Source of the DNA: Bacillota bacterium
GTDB lineage: Bacteria > Bacillota > Clostridia > Christensenellales > CAG-138
NCBI GenBank assembly: GCA_023416175.1
Contig: JAEZIE010000088.1
Coordinates: forward strand, 1-23,979
Direction: 5' to 3'
Length of the DNA: 23,979 bases
The notes beneath the pieces are model-generated. The model had not been told where the DNA came from, ran no database searches, and saw only the letters and a program-made list of their open reading frames with translations. Shown one piece after another: positions 14,090-21,191 of this stretch. Numbering within the stretch: the stretch's first letter is position 1; each line of letters starts with the position of its first letter. A program made the position numbers and the translations under genes.

Positions 14090-14166
14090 TTGTAGAATAA
14101 ATAACAATTTTGGACTTAAGAATAACAAGATAGTAACACTGTTTTGGCATGATAGAACATAACGGC

Positions 14167-14182
14167 AGTCGTCATACGTATT
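14167..14182 (+). promoter_or_regulatory. Candidate GntR/FCD operator in front of the sugar-acid operon
   Basis: AGTCGTCATACGTATT contains the palindromic core CGT-CAT-ACG, of the GT-N3-AC type recognised by FadR-class GntR regulators. It matches 15 of 16 positions of a site in the other orientation at 20170-20185. Its right end overlaps the -35 box, which would suit a repressor. A related CGTATG follows at 14191-14196. The rest of 13999-14308 holds the hairpin at 14051-14089 and the promoter below, and no gene. Confidence 0.55.
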
Positions 14183-14210
14183 GACAATGCGTATGCACAT
14201 CAGCTAGGAT
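14181..14210 (+). promoter_or_regulatory. Promoter of the sugar-acid operon
   Basis: A perfect -35 TTGACA (14181-14186) and TAGGAT (14205-14210) are separated by 18 bases, about 100 bases before the first ATG at 14309. The -35 overlaps the candidate GntR operator. Confidence 0.5.
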
Positions 14211-14308
14211 TTAATTAACACTTCAAGGCATACAAACTCGTACACAGTTAAATGGCAGTCAACAAAATGATCTGATCATGCATAGGCGTAAAAAGGGGAT
14301 AGCAAAAT

Positions 14309-15325
14309 ATGAAATCAGTATTTCTAAAAAATCCCAACGATATCAGCATCAAAGAAATTAGTAAACCGGTATACCAAGAAGGGTATGCTATTGTCAAAAT
14401 AAAGGCCATGGGAATCTGCGGTTCGGACATCGGGGCTTTTCGTGGCGTGAACCCGATAGTCAGCTATCCGCGTATTATCGGCCATGAGCTGGCAGGTATT
14501 GTTGAGGAGATCGGAGAAAACCCGTCTGGGTTAAAGGCGGGTGACCGTGTCGTGATTGATCCATATCTTTGGTGTGGTCATTGCTATCCCTGTTCACTGG
14601 GTAGGACCAATTGCTGCGAAACCCTCAAGTGCTTGGGCGTGCATACCGACGGTGGCATGACAGAATACCTGCTGCATCCTGCGCATATGCTGGTGCCGTT
14701 ATCGGACAACATTCCTTGGGAGCTCGCCCCCCTCTCCGAACCCCTGACCATATCTATGCATGGCATCCATCGTGCTAAATTGACCACCGGTCAGCATATC
14801 GCGATCAACGGCGCAGGCGCTATAGGGCTGTTGGCTGCACTGGGCGCCATCGCATATGACGCGGAGCCCATCCTCATTGATCCGGTGGCGGAACGTTTGG
14901 AATATGCCCGCAATCTGGGCGTGAAACATACCATCTGCATCCCCGACCAGGATCCAGTTGCAGAAATTAGAAAAATAACCGGCGGCCGTATGGCTGAAGT
15001 GGTGATGGAGGCTTCGGGCGCCAACTCAGCAATCCGCGCTTGCTTGGATATGGTATCCTTTGCAGGCAAAATCGTGCTTACGGGTTGGCCCAAAGCGGAG
15101 ACCTCCCTGCCTACGAACCTGATTACCACCAAAGAGCTGGATGTATTGGGCGGCAGAAACAGCAAAAACGAATTCCCCGAAGCGCTTGAACTGATTGAAA
15201 GCGGCCGGGTAGATGTGCGCGCAGTGCTCAGCAAGGTTATCCATATCGATGAGGTGCCCGACGCTGTGAGGGAACTTTCGGAATATCCCAACCGTTACCT
15301 CAAGATTGTGGCGCTTACCGATTGA
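14309..15325 (+). CDS. Zinc-dependent alcohol dehydrogenase, L-gulonate/L-galactonate 5-dehydrogenase-like
   Basis: A 338-residue medium-chain dehydrogenase. Catalytic zinc ligands are Cys37 (MGICGSD) and His59-Glu60 (IGHE). The structural zinc is held by Cys89, Cys92, Cys95 and Cys103, with canonical 3-3-8 spacing. The cofactor motif GAGAIGLL is near residue 168. Among families I know, it most resembles the RspB/LgoD (YjjN) group, which oxidises L-galactonate or L-gulonate at C5 to tagaturonate or fructuronate. The very next gene is a UxuB-type D-mannonate oxidoreductase, which interconverts fructuronate and mannonate, so L-gulonate 5-dehydrogenase is the favoured role. Other sugar-acid or polyol substrates remain possible. 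AAAGGGG about 10 bases upstream supports the ATG at 14309. It is the first gene of the operon. Confidence 0.85.
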   Translation: MKSVFLKNPNDISIKEISKPVYQEGYAIVKIKAMGICGSDIGAFRGVNPIVSYPRIIGHELAGIVEEIGENPSGLKAGDRVVIDPYLWCGHCYPCSLGRTNCCETLKCLGVHTDGGMTEYLLHPAHMLVPLSDNIPWELAPLSEPLTISMHGIHRAKLTTGQHIAINGAGAIGLLAALGAIAYDAEPILIDPVAERLEYARNLGVKHTICIPDQDPVAEIRKITGGRMAEVVMEASGANSAIRACLDMVSFAGKIVLTGWPKAETSLPTNLITTKELDVLGGRNSKNEFPEALELIESGRVDVRAVLSKVIHIDEVPDAVRELSEYPNRYLKIVALTD

Positions 15326-15345
15326 CCTTTAAAAGGAGCACATCG

Positions 15346-16197
15346 ATGGAAATTCCATTCAGCATAAACCTTCACGGTAAAGTGGCTGTGGTGACCGGTG
15401 GCTCAGGCGTGCTGTGCCGGGAATTTTGCCGGGCGCTGGGTAAATGCGGAGCCAAGGTGGCAATCATAGGACGCAATCTCAACAAGGCTGAGAAAGTTGC
15501 ATTGGAGATTGTGGCAGAAGGCGGGGAAGCGGCAGGTTTTTCTGCGGATGTAACCGATAGGGTCAGCGTGGAAGCGGTCTATACAGCAGTGTTTGAGCGC
15601 TTTGGGGAATGCGATATTCTCATCAATGGCGCAGGAGGAAATGATCCTGCGGCTACGACGGATGATGAGTTCTTTTCTACGGATACCCTGGAAAATCAGC
15701 AGAAAAAGAGTTTCTTTGATCTGGAGCCCGATGGGTTTTCCAGAGTCTTTGACAAGAATATGGTGGGCGTACTCCTGCCGACACGGGCCTTTGGCCGGGA
15801 TATGGCAAAACGCGGACGCGGCGTTATCTTAAATATCAGTTCCATGAACGCATTTACGCCGCTGACCAAAATTCCTGCCTACAGCGCCGCTAAAGCTGCC
15901 GTATCAAACTTTACCCAGTGGCTGGCGGTATATCTTAGTAAGAGCGGTATACGGGTAAACGCAATTGCGCCAGGCTTCATATCCTCTGAGCAGAATAAGG
16001 CGCTTCTTTGGAATCCAGACAATACGCCGACTCCGCGGGCAGAAAAAATACTCAGAAATACTCCCATGGGGCGCTTTGGCGAACCAAAAGAACTGCTGGG
16101 CACCCTGTTGTGGCTACTGGATGAGAACAGTTCCGGATTTGTTACGGGCATTGTGGTCCCGGTAGACGGCGGCTTTTCCGCCTACAGCGGCGTTTGA
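15346..16197 (+). CDS. uxuB: SDR-type D-mannonate oxidoreductase (fructuronate reductase)
   Basis: A 283-residue SDR that I recognise as the Bacillus YjmF/UxuB-type fructuronate reductase, which reversibly reduces D-fructuronate to D-mannonate with NADH. Characteristic blocks are VVTGGSGVLCREF near residue 18, INGAGGNDPAATTD near 94, the active site NISSMNAF with PAYSAAKAAVSNFTQW, and the strongly conserved end beginning MGRFGEP, through TLLWLLDE, to the last residues GFSAYSGV. The family's extra loop after the NGAGG motif is present. AAAAGGAG seven bases upstream fixes the ATG at 15346, 20 bases after the previous stop. Unusually, no mannonate dehydratase (uxuA) or uronate isomerase (uxaC) is next to it. 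Instead an epimerase-family gene and 6-phosphogluconate dehydrogenase follow. Confidence 0.9.
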   Translation: MEIPFSINLHGKVAVVTGGSGVLCREFCRALGKCGAKVAIIGRNLNKAEKVALEIVAEGGEAAGFSADVTDRVSVEAVYTAVFERFGECDILINGAGGNDPAATTDDEFFSTDTLENQQKKSFFDLEPDGFSRVFDKNMVGVLLPTRAFGRDMAKRGRGVILNISSMNAFTPLTKIPAYSAAKAAVSNFTQWLAVYLSKSGIRVNAIAPGFISSEQNKALLWNPDNTPTPRAEKILRNTPMGRFGEPKELLGTLLWLLDENSSGFVTGIVVPVDGGFSAYSGV

Positions 16198-16234
16198 GCC
16201 AAGCCTTCAAGAAAATGGAAGAGGAGACCAAACC

Positions 16235-17308
16235 ATGCAGTTGAAAGAAGGATGCAAATATAACCTTATGGTTCCCACGAGCATGGGTCTGCGCATGACG
16301 CCTAAAGACAGGCAGGCGGTCCATGTAAGCCGTGAGTATCTGCTGCAGGCCAATAGCGCGGAAAGTAACGTACTGGGCGTTTCGGCCGCGCTGGGTCTAA
16401 AGACAAAAGTTCTCACAACTTTTGTGAAGGAAAGCCCGCTGGCTGACTTTATTAAGTCTGAGCTGCGCTCCAGAAATATTGATTTTGAAGGCCCGGAGGT
16501 TCCGCAGGGCGGGCCATGGGGCTATCGCCATCACATTAATGTGGCGGACTCAGGCTTTGGCCTGCGGGGCGCTCGTGTCTGGAATGACCGCGCAGGCGAG
16601 GTCGGCCGCTCGCTTAACGCCAAGGACTTCGATCTTGAACGGATATTTGCCCAGGATGGCGTGCAGATCCTTCATATGTCGGGGCTATTTGCGGCGATGT
16701 CTCCTGAAACCATCCGGTTCTGTCTGGATTGCGCCCACGCTGCAAAGGCGGCCGGTTCTCTCATTGGCTTTGACCTGAACTACAGGGCGTCATTCTGGAA
16801 AAATCGCGAAACGGAGCTGCGGGAAGCTTTTATTGAACTTGCTTCCATTGCAGATATTCTGGTGGGTAACGAAGAAGACTTTCAGCTTGCGCTGGGGGTA
16901 AAAGGCCCGGAAGCGGGCGGTAAGGACCTGGGTGCGAAAACCGAAAGCTTTAAGGGCATGATCGAAGAGGTCAAAAAACAGTTTCCGGGCGCGCGTGTAT
17001 TTGCCACCACCTTGCGCGAAGTGGTTAGCGCCAACGACAATTTATGGGGCGCCATTATGCATGTAGACGGAAAGTGGTATGTGGAAGAACCCCGTAATAT
17101 CCCCGTTCTTGACCGCATCGGCGGCGGAGATGGGTTTGTCAGCGGCCTGATGTACGGCATCCTCAAAGGCTGGGAGCCAGAAAAATGGCTGCAGTATGGC
17201 TGGGCGTCCGGCGCGCTGGTGGTAACGCTGCTTACGGATTATGCTACGCCAGCGGATGAAGAGCAAATTTGGAGTATTTATCAGGGGAATGCCCGAGTAA
17301 AGCGGTAA
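16235..17308 (+). CDS. PfkB-family sugar-acid kinase (2-keto-3-deoxygluconate kinase-like)
   Basis: A 357-residue ribokinase/PfkB-fold kinase. The body matches 2-keto-3-deoxygluconate kinases: GFDLNYRASFWK near 178, GNEEDFQLALGV near 210, TTLREVVSANDNLWG near 256, and the ATP/anion-hole motif DRIGGGDGFVSGL with catalytic Asp near 294. KDG kinases phosphorylate KDG to KDPG. However, the N-terminal substrate region is altered. The usual GE.M.RL start is degenerate, the usual GGAE.NVA loop reads NSAESNVLGV, and the protein is longer than most KDG kinases. With 6-phosphogluconate dehydrogenase next and a gluconate/mannonate-type epimerase in the operon, gluconate (to 6-phosphogluconate) is a possible real substrate. 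GAGGAG lies about 9 bases before the ATG. The kinase fold is certain; the substrate is not. Confidence 0.82.
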   Translation: MQLKEGCKYNLMVPTSMGLRMTPKDRQAVHVSREYLLQANSAESNVLGVSAALGLKTKVLTTFVKESPLADFIKSELRSRNIDFEGPEVPQGGPWGYRHHINVADSGFGLRGARVWNDRAGEVGRSLNAKDFDLERIFAQDGVQILHMSGLFAAMSPETIRFCLDCAHAAKAAGSLIGFDLNYRASFWKNRETELREAFIELASIADILVGNEEDFQLALGVKGPEAGGKDLGAKTESFKGMIEEVKKQFPGARVFATTLREVVSANDNLWGAIMHVDGKWYVEEPRNIPVLDRIGGGDGFVSGLMYGILKGWEPEKWLQYGWASGALVVTLLTDYATPADEEQIWSIYQGNARVKR

Positions 17309-17342
17309 GTGATACGAAAACCATGCTTAGGAAGGATCAAAT

Positions 17343-18794
17343 ATGAGCAAAGCGGATATTGGATTGATTGGCCTGGCTGTCATGGGCGAGAACCTGGTTA
17401 TGAACATGGAAAGCAAGGGATACACCGTTGCGGTATATAACCGTACCGCGCAGCGGGTGGAAAGCTTTGTAGAAGGCAGGGCCAAAGGGAAAAACATCAT
17501 TGGCACCTATAGCCTTGTAGAGTTGGCGGGCAGCCTGAAAAAACCGCGCAAGGTAATGATTATGGTCAAAGCGGGCACGGCGGTGGACGATACCATCGAA
17601 GCACTGCTTGATGTCCTGGAGCCGGGCGATATCATCATAGACGGCGGAAACTCTCATTTTCCGGATACCATGCGCAGGACAAAGTATGTGGAACAGCGCG
17701 GGCTTCTCTACATTGGAACCGGTGTTTCCGGTGGCGAAGAAGGTGCGCTCAAGGGCCCATCCATTATGCCGGGCGGCTCCACCGCGGCTTGGGCGGAGGT
17801 CAAACCCATATTTCAGGCAATTTGCGCAAAGGTCGAGGATGGTTCCCCCTGCTGCGATTGGGTGGGCGAAAACGGTGCAGGTCATTTTGTTAAAATGGTG
17901 CATAACGGCATTGAATACGGCGATATCCAATTGATTTGCGAAGCATATCACCTCATGCGGGATATGCTGGGCATGCGCGCAGACGAAATGCACGAGGTGT
18001 TTGCCCGGTGGAATGAGACGGAGCTCGACAGCTTTTTAATTGAAATCACCCGCGATATTCTGGGCTTCCAGGATGAGGACGGGACGCCGATCATAGATAA
18101 AATATTGGATACGGCGGGGCAAAAGGGAACGGGTAAATGGACCCTGATTGCCGCGTTGGATACGGGATCTCCCCTTACCTTGATCGGCGAAGCGGTGTTT
18201 GGACGCTGTCTTTCCGCCATCAAAGAGGAACGGGTTCACGCCGCAGGGATTTATAAGAGGAAGATCAAGCCATATACCCAGGATAAGACGGAAATTCTAG
18301 AAAAGATGCGCAAGGCGCTCTATGCTTCTAAAATTATGTCCTACGCGCAGGGGTACGCGCTGATGCGCGCGGTGGCAAAGGATTACGGCTGGAATCTGAA
18401 CTATGGCGGGATTGCGCTCATGTGGCGCGGCGGCTGTATCATCCGCAGTGTTTTTCTTGACAAGATCAAGGAAGCTTTTGATCAGAATCCGGCGCTTTCC
18501 AACCTGCTGTTGGATCCGTTCTTCCGCCAGGCCATTGAAGGCTGTGAGGAGGCTTGGCGGGATGTTGTGGCTGCCGCGGTATCTTCCGGCGTGCCTGTAC
18601 CTGCCATGAGCGCGGCACTCTCATACTTTGATGGCTATACTTGCGAACGGTTGCCCGCAAACCTCTTGCAGGCGCAAAGAGATTATTTCGGCGCACATAC
18701 TTATGAGCGGATCGATCATCCCCGTGGCGAATTTTTCCACACCAATTGGACCGGACGCGGCGGGAGTACTGCAGCAAGCACCTATAACGCTTAA
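17343..18794 (+). CDS. gnd: 6-phosphogluconate dehydrogenase (decarboxylating)
   Basis: A 483-residue full-length 6-phosphogluconate dehydrogenase that converts 6-phosphogluconate to ribulose 5-phosphate, CO2 and reduced nicotinamide cofactor. The Rossmann motif GLIGLAVMGENL is near residue 7. YNRT after strand two is the NADP-type signature. VSGGEEGALKGPSIMPGG near 128 and GAGHFVKMVHNGIEYGD near 178 hold the substrate- and acid/base residues (Lys and Glu). GTGKWT is near 260, and the C-terminal tail FFHTNWTGRGGSTAASTYN near 463 reaches into the partner subunit. AGGAAGGA six bases before the ATG supports the start. In an operon with a KDG-type kinase one would expect a KDPG aldolase instead. 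The presence of gnd implies that 6-phosphogluconate is the phosphorylated intermediate. Confidence 0.95.
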   Translation: MSKADIGLIGLAVMGENLVMNMESKGYTVAVYNRTAQRVESFVEGRAKGKNIIGTYSLVELAGSLKKPRKVMIMVKAGTAVDDTIEALLDVLEPGDIIIDGGNSHFPDTMRRTKYVEQRGLLYIGTGVSGGEEGALKGPSIMPGGSTAAWAEVKPIFQAICAKVEDGSPCCDWVGENGAGHFVKMVHNGIEYGDIQLICEAYHLMRDMLGMRADEMHEVFARWNETELDSFLIEITRDILGFQDEDGTPIIDKILDTAGQKGTGKWTLIAALDTGSPLTLIGEAVFGRCLSAIKEERVHAAGIYKRKIKPYTQDKTEILEKMRKALYASKIMSYAQGYALMRAVAKDYGWNLNYGGIALMWRGGCIIRSVFLDKIKEAFDQNPALSNLLLDPFFRQAIEGCEEAWRDVVAAAVSSGVPVPAMSAALSYFDGYTCERLPANLLQAQRDYFGAHTYERIDHPRGEFFHTNWTGRGGSTAASTYNA

Positions 18795-18815
18795 TAAAAA
18801 GATTGGGTGGGCGCC

Positions 18816-20093
18816 ATGTATATAGAAATGCGTGCACAAACAGAAGAAGGCCTGACCAATGCTCAAATTACCGGGATGCTGGAACGGTCATTGGATGGAC
18901 TTACGCTTAAGAAAGTGCTGATTCTGCCTCCCGACTTTACCCGTTATCATTCCAAGGCCGGTTATATTACCTGCGAATACCGCCGCATTTTGAAGGAACG
19001 GGGTTGCCAGGTGGATATCATGCCATCCCTGGGGACACATGAACCGGTATCCCGCTCGCAGTGGGAGAAAATGTTTCCCGGCATTCCGTATGAAGAAATG
19101 CTCATACACAACTGGCGTACCGACGTCGTACGTATTGGCGAAGTTCCCAAAGACTATCTCAATGAGATTACAGAGGGCCTTTGGCAAGAAGCAATTCAAT
19201 GCGATATCAACCGGATTGTAATGGATGAAAGCTACGATCTGATACTGTCTCCCGGCCAGGTGGTGCCGCACGAAGTGATCGGCATGTCCAATGAGAGCAA
19301 AAATATTTTTGTTGGCGTGGGCGGCAGCGACATCATTAGTAAATCTCATATGGTCAGCGCCGTATTCGGTATTGAACGATTGATGGGGAAGGACCACTCC
19401 CCGATACGTAAAATTTTCGATTACTGCCTGAAACATTTCCTCGCGGAGCGCCCGGTCCTGTTTGTGCTGACCGTGACGACCGCGCCGCAGGATGAAATAG
19501 TGACGCATGGCCTGTTTATCGGCAATGAACGCAGGGCGCTGGAGGAAGCGATCGCACTATCGCAGGAAACAAATATTGTTTTTGTTGAGAAGCCTTTAAA
19601 GAAATGCGTGGTTTCGCTGCCTGAAGATGAGTTTAAAACCACGTGGCTTGGTAACAAAGCTATTTACCGAACCCGTATGGCGATTGCGGACGGCGGCGAG
19701 CTGATTGTCTTGGCCCCCGGAATCGTGCGCTTTGGAGAGGACCTGGAAGTAGACGGCCTGATACGGAAATATGGCTATAACGGAAGGCTGCATACACTGG
19801 AGGAATTCCGGAAAAACAGCGATCTTCAGGAGAATATGAGCGCGGCTGCTCATCTGATCCAGGGATCTGCCGATGGACGCTTTTCCATCACCTACGCAGT
19901 AAAATCCATCACGAAGGAAGAAGTGGAAGGCGTGGGATTTCATGCGGCGGATTATGACGAGGCGATAACAAGGTACGATCCTGAAAAGCTGACTTTTGGC
20001 TGGAATACCATGCCTGATGGTGAAGAGATTTACTATATCCCGAATCCTGCTCTGGGCCTTTGGATCGACAAGGGAAGATTTCAGGCGGAATAG
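18816..20093 (+). CDS. LarA-superfamily nickel-pincer racemase/epimerase, possible D-gluconate 2-epimerase
   Basis: A 425-residue member of the LarA (DUF2088) superfamily, which uses a covalently bound nickel-pincer nucleotide to racemise or epimerise 2-hydroxyacids by hydride transfer. Compared with Lactobacillus LarA, the key residues align with the same spacing: Arg43 (PPDFTR), His75 (SLGTH), His152 (VVPHEV), cofactor-binding Lys162 (NESK) and His178 (SKSH). The 152-162-178 spacing equals 174-184-200 in LarA. The superfamily is known to include lactate, malate, phenyllactate and hydroxyglutarate racemases and a D-gluconate 2-epimerase (gluconate/mannonate). Sitting behind uxuB and gnd, this one most likely interconverts D-mannonate and D-gluconate. 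Cofactor genes larB, larC and larE are not in the window and must lie elsewhere. GGGTGG five bases before the ATG at 18816 favours it over the GTG at 18807. Confidence 0.85.
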   Translation: MYIEMRAQTEEGLTNAQITGMLERSLDGLTLKKVLILPPDFTRYHSKAGYITCEYRRILKERGCQVDIMPSLGTHEPVSRSQWEKMFPGIPYEEMLIHNWRTDVVRIGEVPKDYLNEITEGLWQEAIQCDINRIVMDESYDLILSPGQVVPHEVIGMSNESKNIFVGVGGSDIISKSHMVSAVFGIERLMGKDHSPIRKIFDYCLKHFLAERPVLFVLTVTTAPQDEIVTHGLFIGNERRALEEAIALSQETNIVFVEKPLKKCVVSLPEDEFKTTWLGNKAIYRTRMAIADGGELIVLAPGIVRFGEDLEVDGLIRKYGYNGRLHTLEEFRKNSDLQENMSAAAHLIQGSADGRFSITYAVKSITKEEVEGVGFHAADYDEAITRYDPEKLTFGWNTMPDGEEIYYIPNPALGLWIDKGRFQAE

Positions 20094-20151
20094 CATCTTA
20101 ATCATAAGTTATATCACATGGAACTGCTCCATTCTCGAACATGCAAGAATC

Positions 20152-20185
20152 TCGTCATTTATTATCAATAATAGGTATGACGACT
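20152..20185. promoter_or_regulatory. Dyad operator upstream of the transketolase genes
   Basis: TCGTCAT (20152-20158) and ATGACGA (20177-20183) form an inverted repeat with a nested TATTAT/ATAATA pair. Its right arm, AATAGGTATGACGACT (20170-20185), is the reverse complement of the 14167-14182 motif with one mismatch and carries the same GT-N3-AC core. This is a candidate site for the GntR regulator encoded downstream. The 20094-20348 gap otherwise holds the promoter at 20214-20241 and a weak TTTTGC-TTA-GCAAAA hairpin at 20308-20322, and no gene. Confidence 0.5.
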
Positions 20186-20213
20186 AATGATTTTCACGGC
20201 GGAAAAAAAGCAA

Positions 20214-20241
20214 TTGATTGAGACAAGAGAACATCTATAAC
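20214..20241 (+). promoter_or_regulatory. Candidate promoter for the transketolase-GntR unit
   Basis: TTGATT (20214-20219) and TATAAC (20236-20241) are separated by 16 bases, 107 bases before the transketolase ATG and about 30 bases downstream of the dyad operator. The second half of the locus may therefore have its own start. Confidence 0.4.
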
Positions 20242-20348
20242 AAGTATTTATACCAGCACTGTAGTTTTCTCCGACGATCCCTTCCCAAGACGAAGTTGAT
20301 TTTAATGTTTTGCTTAGCAAAAAAAAATAGGAAAGCGTGGCGAACTAG

Positions 20349-21188
20349 ATGGGTTACTCACAAAGCGATCTGCAAGAAGTCCGAAAAAGGGCCATTGATA
20401 TTCGGGCAGACATTCTTGAGATGATACCTGCCGGCAAGGTAGGGCATCTGGGTGGAAGCTGTTCTGTGGCAGATGTTACTGCAGGGTTGTATTTTAAGCA
20501 CATGAATGTGTATGACGACCCAAAGGATCCCAGGCGTGACCGTTGCATTTTTAGCAAAGGCCATGCGGTACTGGCACAGTATGCCTGTTTTGTGGAACTT
20601 GGGTATGTTGACCGCACCGAGCTTGCGAAGGTCAAAACCATGAACGGCCTTCTGCAGGGGCATCCGGATATGGAAATGACGCCGGGGATTGAGGCGGTAA
20701 CAGGATCTTTGGGCCAGGGACTATCGGTCTCGCTGGGCATGGCGATGGGGTTGAAGCTGGACGGCAGCACTTCCAGGGTCTTCGTTATTCTTGGTGACGG
20801 CGAACTTTCCGAAGGCCAGATCTGGGAAGCGGCTATGGCGGGTTACGCTTATAAAGCGGATAACCTTTGCGCAATCGTAGACTACAATGGCATTCAGGCG
20901 ACGGACACCACTGACCGGGTTCTTCCCATACATGATTTAAAAGAAAAATGGACCGCGTTCGGCTGGCACACCATCGAAATAGACGGCCACGATATGGAGC
21001 AAATCCTGGAAGCGCTTGATGAGGCGGCACAGGTGAAGGGGCGGCCGACCGCAATATTGGCGAGGACCGTTAAGGGGAAGGGGCTCCCCTTTGCAGAAGG
21101 TCTGGCGAAGTACCATAACGCATCGATGAGTGCGGATGAATATGAACAGGCCCTTGCTGCCATCAAGCGGATGAGAATGGAGGTTTGA
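20349..21188 (+). CDS. Transketolase, N-terminal subunit
   Basis: A 279-residue N-terminal half of a split transketolase. It carries the thiamine-diphosphate binding domain: GHLGGSCSVADV near 34, SKGHAVLAQYA near 68, GSLGQGLSVSLGMAMG near 117, and the ThDP/metal motif GDGELSEGQIWEAAM near 149, ending in DYNGIQATD. Split transketolases of this size (about 275 plus 310 residues) are common in Clostridia and in sugar-acid or sugar-alcohol loci. It works only with the C-terminal partner encoded three bases downstream, exchanging two-carbon units between pentose and other sugar phosphates. The start at 20349 has only a weak, distant AGGA, which could signal low or regulated translation. The gene follows a 255-bp regulatory gap after the LarA-family gene. 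Confidence 0.93.
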   Translation: MGYSQSDLQEVRKRAIDIRADILEMIPAGKVGHLGGSCSVADVTAGLYFKHMNVYDDPKDPRRDRCIFSKGHAVLAQYACFVELGYVDRTELAKVKTMNGLLQGHPDMEMTPGIEAVTGSLGQGLSVSLGMAMGLKLDGSTSRVFVILGDGELSEGQIWEAAMAGYAYKADNLCAIVDYNGIQATDTTDRVLPIHDLKEKWTAFGWHTIEIDGHDMEQILEALDEAAQVKGRPTAILARTVKGKGLPFAEGLAKYHNASMSADEYEQALAAIKRMRMEV

Positions 21189-21191
21189 CCC

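Noticed and set aside
17337..17993. 218-codon minus-strand frame opposite gnd, and a 206-codon one at 18888-19508 opposite the LarA-family gene
   Set aside because: Both are antisense to strongly conserved enzymes and read as low-complexity shadows.
20218..20424. 68-codon plus-strand frame before transketolase
   Set aside because: It overlaps the promoter and the transketolase start in another frame and has no motif.
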